Source of the DNA: Cyclobacterium jeungdonense
GTDB taxonomy: Bacteria > Bacteroidota > Bacteroidia > Cytophagales > Cyclobacteriaceae
Length of the DNA stretch: 64,000 nucleotides
NCBI RefSeq assembly: GCF_010994275.1
Contig: NZ_WMCD01000003.1
Coordinates: 1 to 64,000, forward strand
Reading direction: 5' to 3'
The notes below the pieces were generated by a model. The model saw nothing but the letters and a program-made list of their open reading frames with translations. It ran no database searches and had not been told where the DNA came from. The first letter of the stretch is position 1. Every line of letters starts with the position of its first letter. Position numbers and translations under genes: made by a program. Of the stretch, positions 36,340 through 44,398 are shown piece by piece.

Positions 36340-37953
36340 TCAGGTTGCCAATGGAGGGCCAGAGGGAACCATTATCTTTTCTTTTCGGGGCGCCTCTCCG
36401 GATTTTTTGGCTGTAAATTTTGCCGTCAGGTATTCTCCCATGAACACTTCCCCTGCGAGGGTATCTCCGCTTAAGTTACCCGTAAACATAAAGGTTACCG
36501 AATCGCCTGGTTTTCGGAAATTACTACGCAGGACAACTTTGTTTCCTTCGATGGTGCCGTAAATATCCTGGTTGGCAAAATCACTTATATGTGTGCCATT
36601 GATCCAGTTTTCGTCCTGCGTCAAAGCCCATGTATGCGTGCTTTGGCTACTGAAAAAGGCCATTTCGACGTCCCATTTTCCGCTGAGATTTGCGGCAGCC
36701 GGAATCATGGAGTTGTTTACCGCTTTTCTTTTTTCCGACAGCGTTTGATGAATTCGATCGGCAATCACCTTGGCTTCTCCCTCCTGCATTTGGTTAGGGC
36801 TGATGGTAATCGAGGTAAGCCCATCCTGGTTTCTGCTGCCTACTGCAATCCGGGGAGCCGTGCGGCCAAAGAGTTCAGCTACCTCGGCACCCGTGATGTG
36901 CAGGTTATCTGGATCCCAATGAATCTGTAGCATGGGAGCGCGGTTATTCAGGCCATCAGGCATGTTGATGGAATGGGTCACTCCTTTGATTTTTGTAGCC
37001 CGATCGGCAATTTGGTTGAGCCATTGCATCCAGGTTTCCCATTCTTTTTCGTGGTCGCGGGTGGTCCATGCTTCCACTGCTGCCAGCATGCCCAGCATTT
37101 CCTCCTTACCCACTTTATTGTCCCTCCCCGGGCCATGGTGGGGAGAGCTCGCCTGCCAGGCAGACAACATCAGGTCTTTTCTTCCCAGTAACAGGCCCGC
37201 GCATTGGGGTCCGCAGATCGCTTTCCCCCCACTGTAGGCAACCATGGTGGCACCTCTTTCAAAATGCACACAGGGGATGGTCAGATTCTCGGCAGCCGCA
37301 TCCATTAAAATGGGGACCTCGTGACTTTTAGCGATTTTAGCGATGTTTTCCAGGGACAAGGGTTGGCCTGTAGAAGCTCCCCTACCGGAAATCAAGTAGA
37401 TCATGGCCGTTTTGGGACTTAGTGCGCGTTCTAATTCCTCGGGACTGTCGACCTCTACAATGGTCACGCCGATGTTTCGCACCGCATGATCGTATACGTT
37501 TCTGGAATGTCTTGGAATGATGACTTCGGTTTTGTCCATTCCCGACAAGTCGGGTATTCTGAGGAGTTTTTCCGGATTGCCACCGGTTACACAGGCAGCC
37601 GTTGCGTGCTTCATGGCCGCTGCACAACCTGCGGTTATGATCCCAAAATCTGCTTTTGTAATTTCTGCCAGCCGCTCGCCAATAGCAAAAGCAAGCTCAT
37701 CGTATTGCACAAAGTTTTTAGCAGCTGCGGCCATGGCCTGATGCACTTCCGGGCGCTCTATGGAGCCGCCGATAATGGTAAAGGTGCCCCGGCAATTGAT
37801 GATGGGTTCCACGCCCAGGGAACGGTAAATGTTTTCGTCCAGAGCAAGAGGGCCGGTTGCCTTTTTTCGGTTGTTGATGAGTGGCGACATGCTCATCAAG
37901 CTTCCACCCATTGGCAGAATCGCCAGGTTTTTGATCATTTCTCTTCTATCCAT
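36340..37953 (-). CDS. SelA-like PLP enzyme with Tat-like signal and extra C-terminal domain
   Basis: 537-residue fold-type I PLP enzyme of the SelA/DgaE-like branch, whose characterised DgaE member is a D-glucosaminate-6-phosphate ammonia-lyase. An N-terminal twin-arginine type signal (DRREMIKNLAILPMGG) suggests export. Key sites: PLP-ring Asp218 in PILMDAAAEN and Schiff-base Lys244 in YSGGKAICGPQC. After the catalytic domain (to about 400), roughly 130 residues form a beta-rich extension (SGKWDVEMAFF, GTIEGNKVVLRS, MFTGNLSGDTLAGEV) absent from the 410-residue paralog at 62615. It starts 8 bp after the amidohydrolase stop. Confidence 0.85.
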   Translation of the reverse strand: MDRREMIKNLAILPMGGSLMSMSPLINNRKKATGPLALDENIYRSLGVEPIINCRGTFTIIGGSIERPEVHQAMAAAAKNFVQYDELAFAIGERLAEITKADFGIITAGCAAAMKHATAACVTGGNPEKLLRIPDLSGMDKTEVIIPRHSRNVYDHAVRNIGVTIVEVDSPEELERALSPKTAMIYLISGRGASTGQPLSLENIAKIAKSHEVPILMDAAAENLTIPCVHFERGATMVAYSGGKAICGPQCAGLLLGRKDLMLSAWQASSPHHGPGRDNKVGKEEMLGMLAAVEAWTTRDHEKEWETWMQWLNQIADRATKIKGVTHSINMPDGLNNRAPMLQIHWDPDNLHITGAEVAELFGRTAPRIAVGSRNQDGLTSITISPNQMQEGEAKVIADRIHQTLSEKRKAVNNSMIPAAANLSGKWDVEMAFFSSQSTHTWALTQDENWINGTHISDFANQDIYGTIEGNKVVLRSNFRKPGDSVTFMFTGNLSGDTLAGEVFMGEYLTAKFTAKKSGEAPRKEKIMVPSGPPLAT

Positions 37954-37961
37954 AACATGTG

Positions 37962-39182
37962 TTAGTTATAATTTTTAGCCGCCAGCCCGTTCAGATCATA
38001 GACGACCTTACCGCCTTTTATGGTCAGCTCTGTTTCCAATTTGTGTTTTCCGTTAATTCGTTTCCCGCCTGCATCTACAAAGCCAAAATCACCTTCCAGT
38101 AATTTTAACAGCGTCAAATCCGCGACGGCTCCCTCGGTCAAATGGCCTAAATCTGGTCGTTGAATGACCTGGGCCGCTTGCCAGGAGGCCCGCTGAATGA
38201 CTTCTTCCACCTCCATTCCCATGGCGATGAATTTAGACATTACATTCAGCATGTTTTTCATGCCGGAATTCATGCTAAACCGGTGGAGGTCTGTACCAAA
38301 TGTGTGAGGTTTCAAGCCCTGTTGCAAAGCCGGGATAGCCTGACTAAACCAAAACCCCGCCCCGCCATGTCCAACATCGAAATGCACACCTCGCTCGTAA
38401 GCCGCCATAACGAAGGGGCGCAGCTGACCTTGTTCATCCACGATGGGCATGCGTTCTTCAATTTCCTCAAAACTGTGGGTCAAAATATCTCCTGGCCTCA
38501 TTTTTTCCAATTGCTCGGCCAGGGTATACCGGGGCAGGTGGCACTCCACCAGCAAGGGTTTTTGGGCATTTCCCGATGCCAATAATGCGTTTTCAAAGGG
38601 CAACCACTCGGGTCCTGTATAATGCCCTATCTTGATGCCAACCAAAATGTCCGGATACCGCTGAAGCATTTCCAGGGCTTTTTCCGGATCCATGTCTTGC
38701 AGGTTCTCCTGTGTCGAATGGCCGCTCATTCCGGTACCCACAATATTTAAAAAAGCCAATACCCTGGTCTGAGAGGCGTCAATCACGTTTTTTTTGAAGG
38801 TTTCAAAATTCCTCCAGCCGGAAGTACCGGCATCGACTACGGTCGTGATGCCTGAGCGGAAAGTAAAATCATCCGGGGAAACACTGGAAAAACCATCCGC
38901 AAAAGTCCTGGCTTTGCTTCCCACAAAAACGTGGGTATGAATGTCGATCAATCCGGGGCTCATAATCAATCCGGAGGCGTCGACTACTTTTTTGGCCTTA
39001 TCCGGCGAGATGGATTGAGCTACCCTCGCTATTTTCCCACCTGCTATCCCTACGTCCATGGTGTCCTGGATCTTGTTTTTGGCATCGATCAGGTAGGCTC
39101 CTCTGATGAGTATATCAAAATCCTGGGCCGAAAGTGGCAACCAAAAAGAAAGCCCCAGAATAAGTAAATACAGCTGTTTCAT
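37962..39182 (-). CDS. Exported amidohydrolase/deacetylase (cassette A, copy 1)
   Basis: Metal-dependent amidohydrolase (406 aa, COG3964-like, often misnamed dihydroorotase) with a Sec signal MKQLYLLILGLSFWLPLSAQ. Metal-site elements: H82-x-H84 in IDIHTHVF, Lys184 in VGIKIGHYTG, His236 in ILTHSF, Asp298 in GTDLHRFSM. The strand-5 position normally held by His reads LLVECHLPR here (Glu213, with His215 two residues on). Related enzymes cleave N-acyl or ester groups. It lies between a second amidohydrolase and the SelA-like gene; R2 of the intergenic repeat ends at its ATG. Confidence 0.9.
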   Translation of the reverse strand: MKQLYLLILGLSFWLPLSAQDFDILIRGAYLIDAKNKIQDTMDVGIAGGKIARVAQSISPDKAKKVVDASGLIMSPGLIDIHTHVFVGSKARTFADGFSSVSPDDFTFRSGITTVVDAGTSGWRNFETFKKNVIDASQTRVLAFLNIVGTGMSGHSTQENLQDMDPEKALEMLQRYPDILVGIKIGHYTGPEWLPFENALLASGNAQKPLLVECHLPRYTLAEQLEKMRPGDILTHSFEEIEERMPIVDEQGQLRPFVMAAYERGVHFDVGHGGAGFWFSQAIPALQQGLKPHTFGTDLHRFSMNSGMKNMLNVMSKFIAMGMEVEEVIQRASWQAAQVIQRPDLGHLTEGAVADLTLLKLLEGDFGFVDAGGKRINGKHKLETELTIKGGKVVYDLNGLAAKNYN

Positions 39183-39290
39183 CTGTTTATAATTTTATTG
39201 GTCATAACCTGTCCCGATGTTAAATCGGAAGAATCTCGCATGATTTATAATCATCCCTCCGAGGGTCGCTTGCATCATGCTTGATTTCAC
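39183..39290 (-). repeat. Start-codon-abutting intergenic repeat, copy R2
   Basis: Read on the minus strand it begins GTGAAATCAAGCATGATGC, contains GGGATGATTATAAATCATGC and a CCGAT/ATCGG mini-hairpin (39214-39228), and ends ATAAACAG directly before the amidohydrolase ATG. Core 39231-39290. Confidence 0.85.
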
Positions 39291-39304
39291 TGGTAGATAA
39301 CCAT

Positions 39305-40594
39305 TTAGCGGTTTCTAATCTCAGTTTCCCAGTGAGGAGCGTTGATTCCGTTTAGGTCCCATACGATTCTGCCGGCCCTCAGGGTCAATTCGGTTTCCAA
39401 TCGTTGATTGCCGTCAATTCGCGTTCTACGGATATCCTGAAAGCCAAAATCTCCTTCCACCAACCGAAATACAGCGATGTCTGCTTCTGAACCGGGGTCC
39501 AGATTTCCTAAATCCTCCCTGTTGATCACCTGCGCGGGATTCCAGGTGGCCCTGAGAATGACTTCTTCCAGACTCAGTCCCATGTTCATAAACTTGGAAA
39601 GTAGGTTTGCCATGTCTTTGAACCCCCCATTCATGCTGTCTTTATGCAGATCAGAGCTAATCACATCCGGCAAAAAACCCTGCTCAATAGCCGGTATAGC
39701 CTGTCTAAAGGAAAAAGCTCCTCCACCATGTCCGACATCAAAACGGATTCCTCTTTCCTGTGCTTCAAAAACAAAGGGTTTTACTTTCAGATTTTCATCC
39801 ACAATGGTCTCCCGGTTATTGGGGCCGTAGGAAAAGGTATGGGTGAAAATATCGCCGGGTCGCAGGTGCTGCATAAAAAGCGCCTCTATGGAATTGGGTG
39901 GTTGGTGCTCTCCAAAATCCACCATAACCGGTACGTTAGCTAGCTTCCCGGCTTCAACAGCTATATCCACCTGGGTAAAATCTCCCCAATAATGCGCCGA
40001 TTTGATACCTACCAGTATCTCCGGAAATAACCGATTGATCATGTATGCCGTCATTGTAGGATTCATATCCATCACGTTCTGCTCCTCGAATCTACCGTAC
40101 ATACCGGTGCCTACGATATTCAGTAGCGCCAACACACGGGTTTGTGAACGGTCAATGGTTTGCTCTTTAAATTGACGGAAATTTCTCCATCCGGAAGACC
40201 CTGCATCCACGACGGTGGTAACCCCAGATCGGAACGTAAATCCATCGGGAGGAAGGCTGGTCAGGGCATCGGCGATGTAGGAATCCGTATTGGTGCCATG
40301 AAATACGTGCACATGCATGTCTACCAGTCCGGGGGTAATGTACAACCCACTTACATCAAGCGTTTTTTTTGCACTGCTGGCAGGAATGTCTTTTTCAACC
40401 TTAAGTATGGTTTTGCCTGAGATAGCCAGGTCCATAGGTTCGTTGATTCCATTTTTCGGATCCAGCAGATGGCCACCTTTTAATAAAAGATCGATCTCCT
40501 GGGCGGCAACTGGAACTGTGCCGAGCAGTACTATGCAACCAACAGCAAGCAGTTGGTGCAACAACAAACCGAAGAGGAATTTACAGTTTTTCAA
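39305..40594 (-). CDS. Exported amidohydrolase/deacetylase (cassette A, copy 2)
   Basis: 429-residue paralog of the downstream gene, with a longer hydrophobic N-terminus (LLLHQLLAVGCIVLLGTVPVAAQ), a Sec signal with a possible lipid-like Cys at 20. Sites: H94-x-H96 in VDMHVHVFHGT, Lys198 in VGIKSAHYWG, His252 in IFTHTFSY, Asp in SSDLHKDSM. At the strand-5 ligand position it has Asp226 (VMVDFGEH). First gene of cassette A, transcribed away from the divergent Nramp-like transporter. Two divergent amidohydrolases in one operon suggest two related substrates or sequential deacylations. Confidence 0.9.
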   Translation of the reverse strand: MKNCKFLFGLLLHQLLAVGCIVLLGTVPVAAQEIDLLLKGGHLLDPKNGINEPMDLAISGKTILKVEKDIPASSAKKTLDVSGLYITPGLVDMHVHVFHGTNTDSYIADALTSLPPDGFTFRSGVTTVVDAGSSGWRNFRQFKEQTIDRSQTRVLALLNIVGTGMYGRFEEQNVMDMNPTMTAYMINRLFPEILVGIKSAHYWGDFTQVDIAVEAGKLANVPVMVDFGEHQPPNSIEALFMQHLRPGDIFTHTFSYGPNNRETIVDENLKVKPFVFEAQERGIRFDVGHGGGAFSFRQAIPAIEQGFLPDVISSDLHKDSMNGGFKDMANLLSKFMNMGLSLEEVILRATWNPAQVINREDLGNLDPGSEADIAVFRLVEGDFGFQDIRRTRIDGNQRLETELTLRAGRIVWDLNGINAPHWETEIRNR

Positions 40595-40788
40595 TGCGTG
40601 TTGGATTTAAAGTGATAGAAGCGACGAACGAAGATTTTTCTTTCGGGAAGTACGGAAATATTGCAAAAAAAAATGTTTTTACAAAGCCCTATTTTATTAA
40701 ATGCCTGCTTACCGACTGTTTTGCTTTTTATTGAGGATAAAAATTTTCAAATTAACAGCTTGCTAACCCAGATTTACCTTGTCACTTT

Positions 40789-42069
40789 ATGAAAGAAACC
40801 AACAAAACCCCGAAAACTAATTTTTTACAAAAAATATGGATCTGGATGCTCGGTATAGGGCCCGGTATTTTCTGCATTGGCTATACTATAGGCACGGGAA
40901 GTGTCACTTCCATGGCCAAAGCCGGTAGCCAATTCGGCATGCAGTTGCTCTGGGTTTTGGTGCTGAGTTGTCTGTTTTCATGGGTGTTAATGGAAGCCTA
41001 TGGAAGGTACGCTGTCATTACCGGGCAAACGTCTATCTATAGTTTCAAAACCAAATTAAAAGGAGGCAAGCTCATATCCTACCTGATAGTGGGAGGGATC
41101 GTTTTGGCGCAATGGAATTCCTTATCAGGTATATTGGGTCTGAGCGCCAATGCCATTTACGAAATGGCTATCCTGTTTTTTCCTGGACTTTCAGGGGACT
41201 CTTACTGGCCGGTGCTGGGAATTGCCATCGTATTGATTGTGTTGATGTACTCCTTGCTATGGGTGGGGCAGTACTCCTTTTTCGAAAAGGTATTGATCGT
41301 TTTTGTGACCATCATGGGGATTTCCTTTATTATCTCCATGTTCGTGGTGTTACCCGACCCTGCCCAGATGGTCAGAGGGCTTGTTCCATCCGTGCCAGAT
41401 GTGGCTGGGGGTAAGTTATTGGTGGCGGCTTTCGTGGGAACCACCATGGCCGCACCTACTTTTATAGTAAGACCCCTGTTGATGAAAGGGAAGGGATGGG
41501 GACCTGCGCATACGCGGGAACAATCCAAAGACGCACTGACCAGCGCAATTTTGATGTTGATAATTAATTTGTCCATCATGGCTGCTGCGACTGGCGCCCT
41601 TTACGCCGAGGGTAAGACCATAGAAAAGGTAATGGATATGGTATACACCCTGGAGCCGGTCGCCGGTAAATTTGCCGTTGCCCTCTTTATGACGGGTGCC
41701 TTGAGTGCCGGGTTATCCTCTGTTTTTCCTATTTTGATGGTCGCTCCTCTGCTGGTTGCTGACTACAAAGAAGGGGAACTGGATACCGGATCCAGTAGAT
41801 TCAGGATATTAACGGGAATTGCCTGCGTGGTTGGGTTGACCGTTCCCATCCTGGGAGCCAATCCGATTTTTGCTCAGATCTTAACCCAGGTGGCCGCCGT
41901 ATTCGTTTTGCCCCTTGTCATTGCCTGCATGTTGTACCTTATTAACCAAAACCAGCTTATGGGCTCCCATAAAGCGGGTTTCTGGCTCAACCTGGGATTG
42001 GTCGCGGCCTTGGTGTTTGCCTGCGTGATTTCTTATACAGGTTACCTGGCTTTGATGGAATTGGTGTAA
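40789..42069 (+). CDS. Nramp-related transporter lacking the metal-binding motifs
   Basis: 426-residue inner-membrane transporter with about 11 helices. Helix 1 reads GPGIFCIGYTIGTGSVTS, which aligns with the Nramp start but has IGTGS where metal carriers have DPGN. Helix 6 (VAAFVGTTMAAPTFIVR) lacks the MPHN motif. So it keeps the Nramp/APC (LeuT-type) fold but probably does not carry Mn or Fe. Being divergent from cassette A, it is a good candidate importer of that pathway's product. Confidence 0.8.
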   Translation: MKETNKTPKTNFLQKIWIWMLGIGPGIFCIGYTIGTGSVTSMAKAGSQFGMQLLWVLVLSCLFSWVLMEAYGRYAVITGQTSIYSFKTKLKGGKLISYLIVGGIVLAQWNSLSGILGLSANAIYEMAILFFPGLSGDSYWPVLGIAIVLIVLMYSLLWVGQYSFFEKVLIVFVTIMGISFIISMFVVLPDPAQMVRGLVPSVPDVAGGKLLVAAFVGTTMAAPTFIVRPLLMKGKGWGPAHTREQSKDALTSAILMLIINLSIMAAATGALYAEGKTIEKVMDMVYTLEPVAGKFAVALFMTGALSAGLSSVFPILMVAPLLVADYKEGELDTGSSRFRILTGIACVVGLTVPILGANPIFAQILTQVAAVFVLPLVIACMLYLINQNQLMGSHKAGFWLNLGLVAALVFACVISYTGYLALMELV

Positions 42070-42093
42070 CTCTAATCTGTCTTTTGTTCTTGT

Positions 42094-43851
42094 CTATTGT
42101 TCTTGAGAATTGGTGCGTAAGGAGGCTACTTCCTCGGGCATGACAGGGCTGGCCTGGTTTTCAAAATTCTGGCGGAGATATGTCAGCACACTTGCAATTT
42201 GCTGGTCATCAAGAAATCCATGGGCTGGCATCACGTTATCGTATCGTTCTCCGTTCACTTCTATTTCCCCGTCCAGTCCCTGTAGTACGATCCGGATTAG
42301 ACGCTCTTTATCCCCGGACACCCATTCGGTTTGATGCAGACCGGGAATTCTTCCTGCCGCTCCTTTTCCATCCCGCTGATGGCAAGGGGCGCAATAAGTA
42401 GTGTATACCTGGTTTCCCTGAGGCTGTTTTCCTCGGTATAGGTTGTCCTGCTCCGGATGGGGGTTGCGAATATTGGCTAACTGTTTTTGCGCTTCCATGG
42501 CTGCAAGTGATTCTTCGCCAAAGGAATTTTTATCGCCTGTGAAGAGGACTCGCCAAATACGGCCCTTATTTGAATCCGAAATGTACAGGGAACCATCCGG
42601 CCCCTCTGCCAGCCCCATAGGCCTGAATTCCGCATCGCTTACATTTACTATTGGATTGGTTCCGGCAAAGCCATTGGCAAAAACCTCCCAATCACCGGTA
42701 GGTTGGCCGTTTTCAAAGGGTACGAATGCGACAAAATAGCCGGACTGAGGATAGGGTGCCCTGTTGGTGGAGCCATGAAAGGCCACGAAAGCACCTCCTT
42801 TATACCTCTCCGGAAACTGGTCGCCTTTATAAAATAGCAAATCGTTGGGAGCCCAATGACCCGGGAACCCCATCGCAGGATCATCCATATCTCCACACCT
42901 ACCAATGATTTTTCCGTCTCCTCCGTATTCGGGAGCCAGCACCTTTTTCCTCTGAATCTGATCGTAATAGCAATACGGCCAGCCGTAATCGGCTCCTTGG
43001 GTCACTTTTATAAACTCCTCCGAAGGCAAAACGGCACTCTCCCAGGGCGTAAAGGTTTCCGGATAGAGCAGGTGGAGGTTATCCCTTCCGTGCATGACCA
43101 GGTACAGGTGATTGTCCTGCTGGTTAAAATCCATGGCCACCACACTACGTATACCTGTGGCATACAGTTCTCCGTCTTTCTGGGTCATTCCCAGTTTGTC
43201 CTTTGGGAACTTCCAGATCCCACCATGTTCGATCAGCTCGGGGCAGGGATCAAGTCCTTCGGAACCGGGAATGCCACCCGGTTTATTTACCAGGTCCTGG
43301 CAGGCATTGGAAGGGCTGCCAAAGGGTACATACATGTTTCCTTCCATGTCAAAGGAAACCGGTTTGGTGATATGCCAGTGGATGCCGTGTTCGTGGTCAT
43401 CCGTAAGCACGACTTCCATAGGGCTGTCGGGGATTAGCTGTCCCGGTACGAGCCGATTTCGGTACACTACTCTGGCGGCACTATAATATAAGTATCCGTC
43501 GTGGATGCGCATGCCGTTTGCCAGACTGCCTTCGTCTTCATATTCCCCGAAATAGGAGATGATGTCTGCTTTTCCGTCACCAGTGGTATCCCTTAAGGCT
43601 ACGTTGCTGCCTACTTCTCTTGCATACCTTAATTTGACATAGATATCCCCATTTTCATTAACAGCGAGATGCCTTCCTTTACCGATACTATCTACTACTA
43701 CCAAGGCTCCAAATCCGCCGGGGAGGGAAAGTCCGCCATTATCCTGGTCGGGATGAGGTAAAGGGGCCGGATTTTGACAGGAATAGGCAACAAAAATTAT
43801 CCATGTTAAAAGGAAAATAAAATTGATAGGCGGTGAAAGGGTACGATTCAT
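42094..43851 (-). CDS. Sugar-dehydrogenase-like propeller lipoprotein with cytochrome c domain
   Basis: 585 residues from ATG 43851, chosen because it starts a lipoprotein signal ending IIFVAYSC. A six-bladed propeller of the PQQ/sorbosone dehydrogenase type follows, with ALRDTTGDGKADII, HWHITKPVSFDMEGNMYV, YATGIRSVVAMDFNQ and AEGPDGSLYISDSNKGRIW. The C-terminal c-type cytochrome has YCAPCHQRDGKG (about residue 485) and a late Met in NVMPAHGFLDDQQI as probable axial ligand. It would oxidise a sugar or alcohol in the periplasm and pass electrons to the respiratory chain. Convergent with the Nramp-like gene, divergent from susC. Confidence 0.87.
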   Translation of the reverse strand: MNRTLSPPINFIFLLTWIIFVAYSCQNPAPLPHPDQDNGGLSLPGGFGALVVVDSIGKGRHLAVNENGDIYVKLRYAREVGSNVALRDTTGDGKADIISYFGEYEDEGSLANGMRIHDGYLYYSAARVVYRNRLVPGQLIPDSPMEVVLTDDHEHGIHWHITKPVSFDMEGNMYVPFGSPSNACQDLVNKPGGIPGSEGLDPCPELIEHGGIWKFPKDKLGMTQKDGELYATGIRSVVAMDFNQQDNHLYLVMHGRDNLHLLYPETFTPWESAVLPSEEFIKVTQGADYGWPYCYYDQIQRKKVLAPEYGGDGKIIGRCGDMDDPAMGFPGHWAPNDLLFYKGDQFPERYKGGAFVAFHGSTNRAPYPQSGYFVAFVPFENGQPTGDWEVFANGFAGTNPIVNVSDAEFRPMGLAEGPDGSLYISDSNKGRIWRVLFTGDKNSFGEESLAAMEAQKQLANIRNPHPEQDNLYRGKQPQGNQVYTTYCAPCHQRDGKGAAGRIPGLHQTEWVSGDKERLIRIVLQGLDGEIEVNGERYDNVMPAHGFLDDQQIASVLTYLRQNFENQASPVMPEEVASLRTNSQEQ

Positions 43852-44398
43852 TGGTGTAAAGCAAATTTTCAATTGTAATTTGTAAAAATACTCCGACAAT
43901 ACAATAGAAGGTTGTGTAATTAGTGAGATAAAGAAATTAAAAAGCAATTTTATCCTGTTTGACAAATGAAAAGAAATGCATAGACTTCAAAATAAATATA
44001 TTATTAATTTTAAAATAATTATATAATATTCATATTTTTAAGTAAAAACAGTAAAACATTTTTTTGTTTTACTGTTTACAGGTTTTACTATTTTTTGATT
44101 ATTAGATTGCGATCAGCCTAAAAATTATTTCAAAGGTATTTCGGTTGTTTGTGAATTAAATTATTCCTAATATTAACCTTAAAATCTCCCCAATCTAACC
44201 AACCTATCGGGCTTTAATGTATAGGAACTGTCTAAAAACAAATTCCAAAGGTTAATAATGATAAACAAGATAAAACGGATTACTTATAGTTTGCTTCGGA
44301 AAATTTCCGAAAGGTACTGTTGATCTCTGACAGTGATGGTTAAAATTAAACATTGGAAAAACTTCCAAAATCCAATTCATTCAATTCTTCATTTACTT
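43852..44398. other. Divergent AT-rich control region upstream of susC
   Basis: About 545 bp between the divergent cytochrome and susC genes. No frame. It holds a long inverted repeat (44046-44077). The SusC promoter should lie within it; TATAGTTTG near 44285 resembles a -7 box but lacks a -33 partner. Confidence 0.5.
44046..44077. promoter_or_regulatory. 12-bp inverted repeat, candidate operator or hairpin
   Basis: AAACAGTAAAAC (44046-44057) and GTTTTACTGTTT (44066-44077) are perfect reverse complements with an 8-nt T-rich gap; a half-site-like GGTTTTACTA follows at about 44081. It lies midway between divergent genes. It could bind a dimeric regulator of susC/susD; a terminator is unlikely because no gene ends here. 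Confidence 0.4.

Noticed and set aside
37540..37556. Inverted repeat within the SelA-like gene
   Set aside because: Inside a coding region and explained by codons of the protein.
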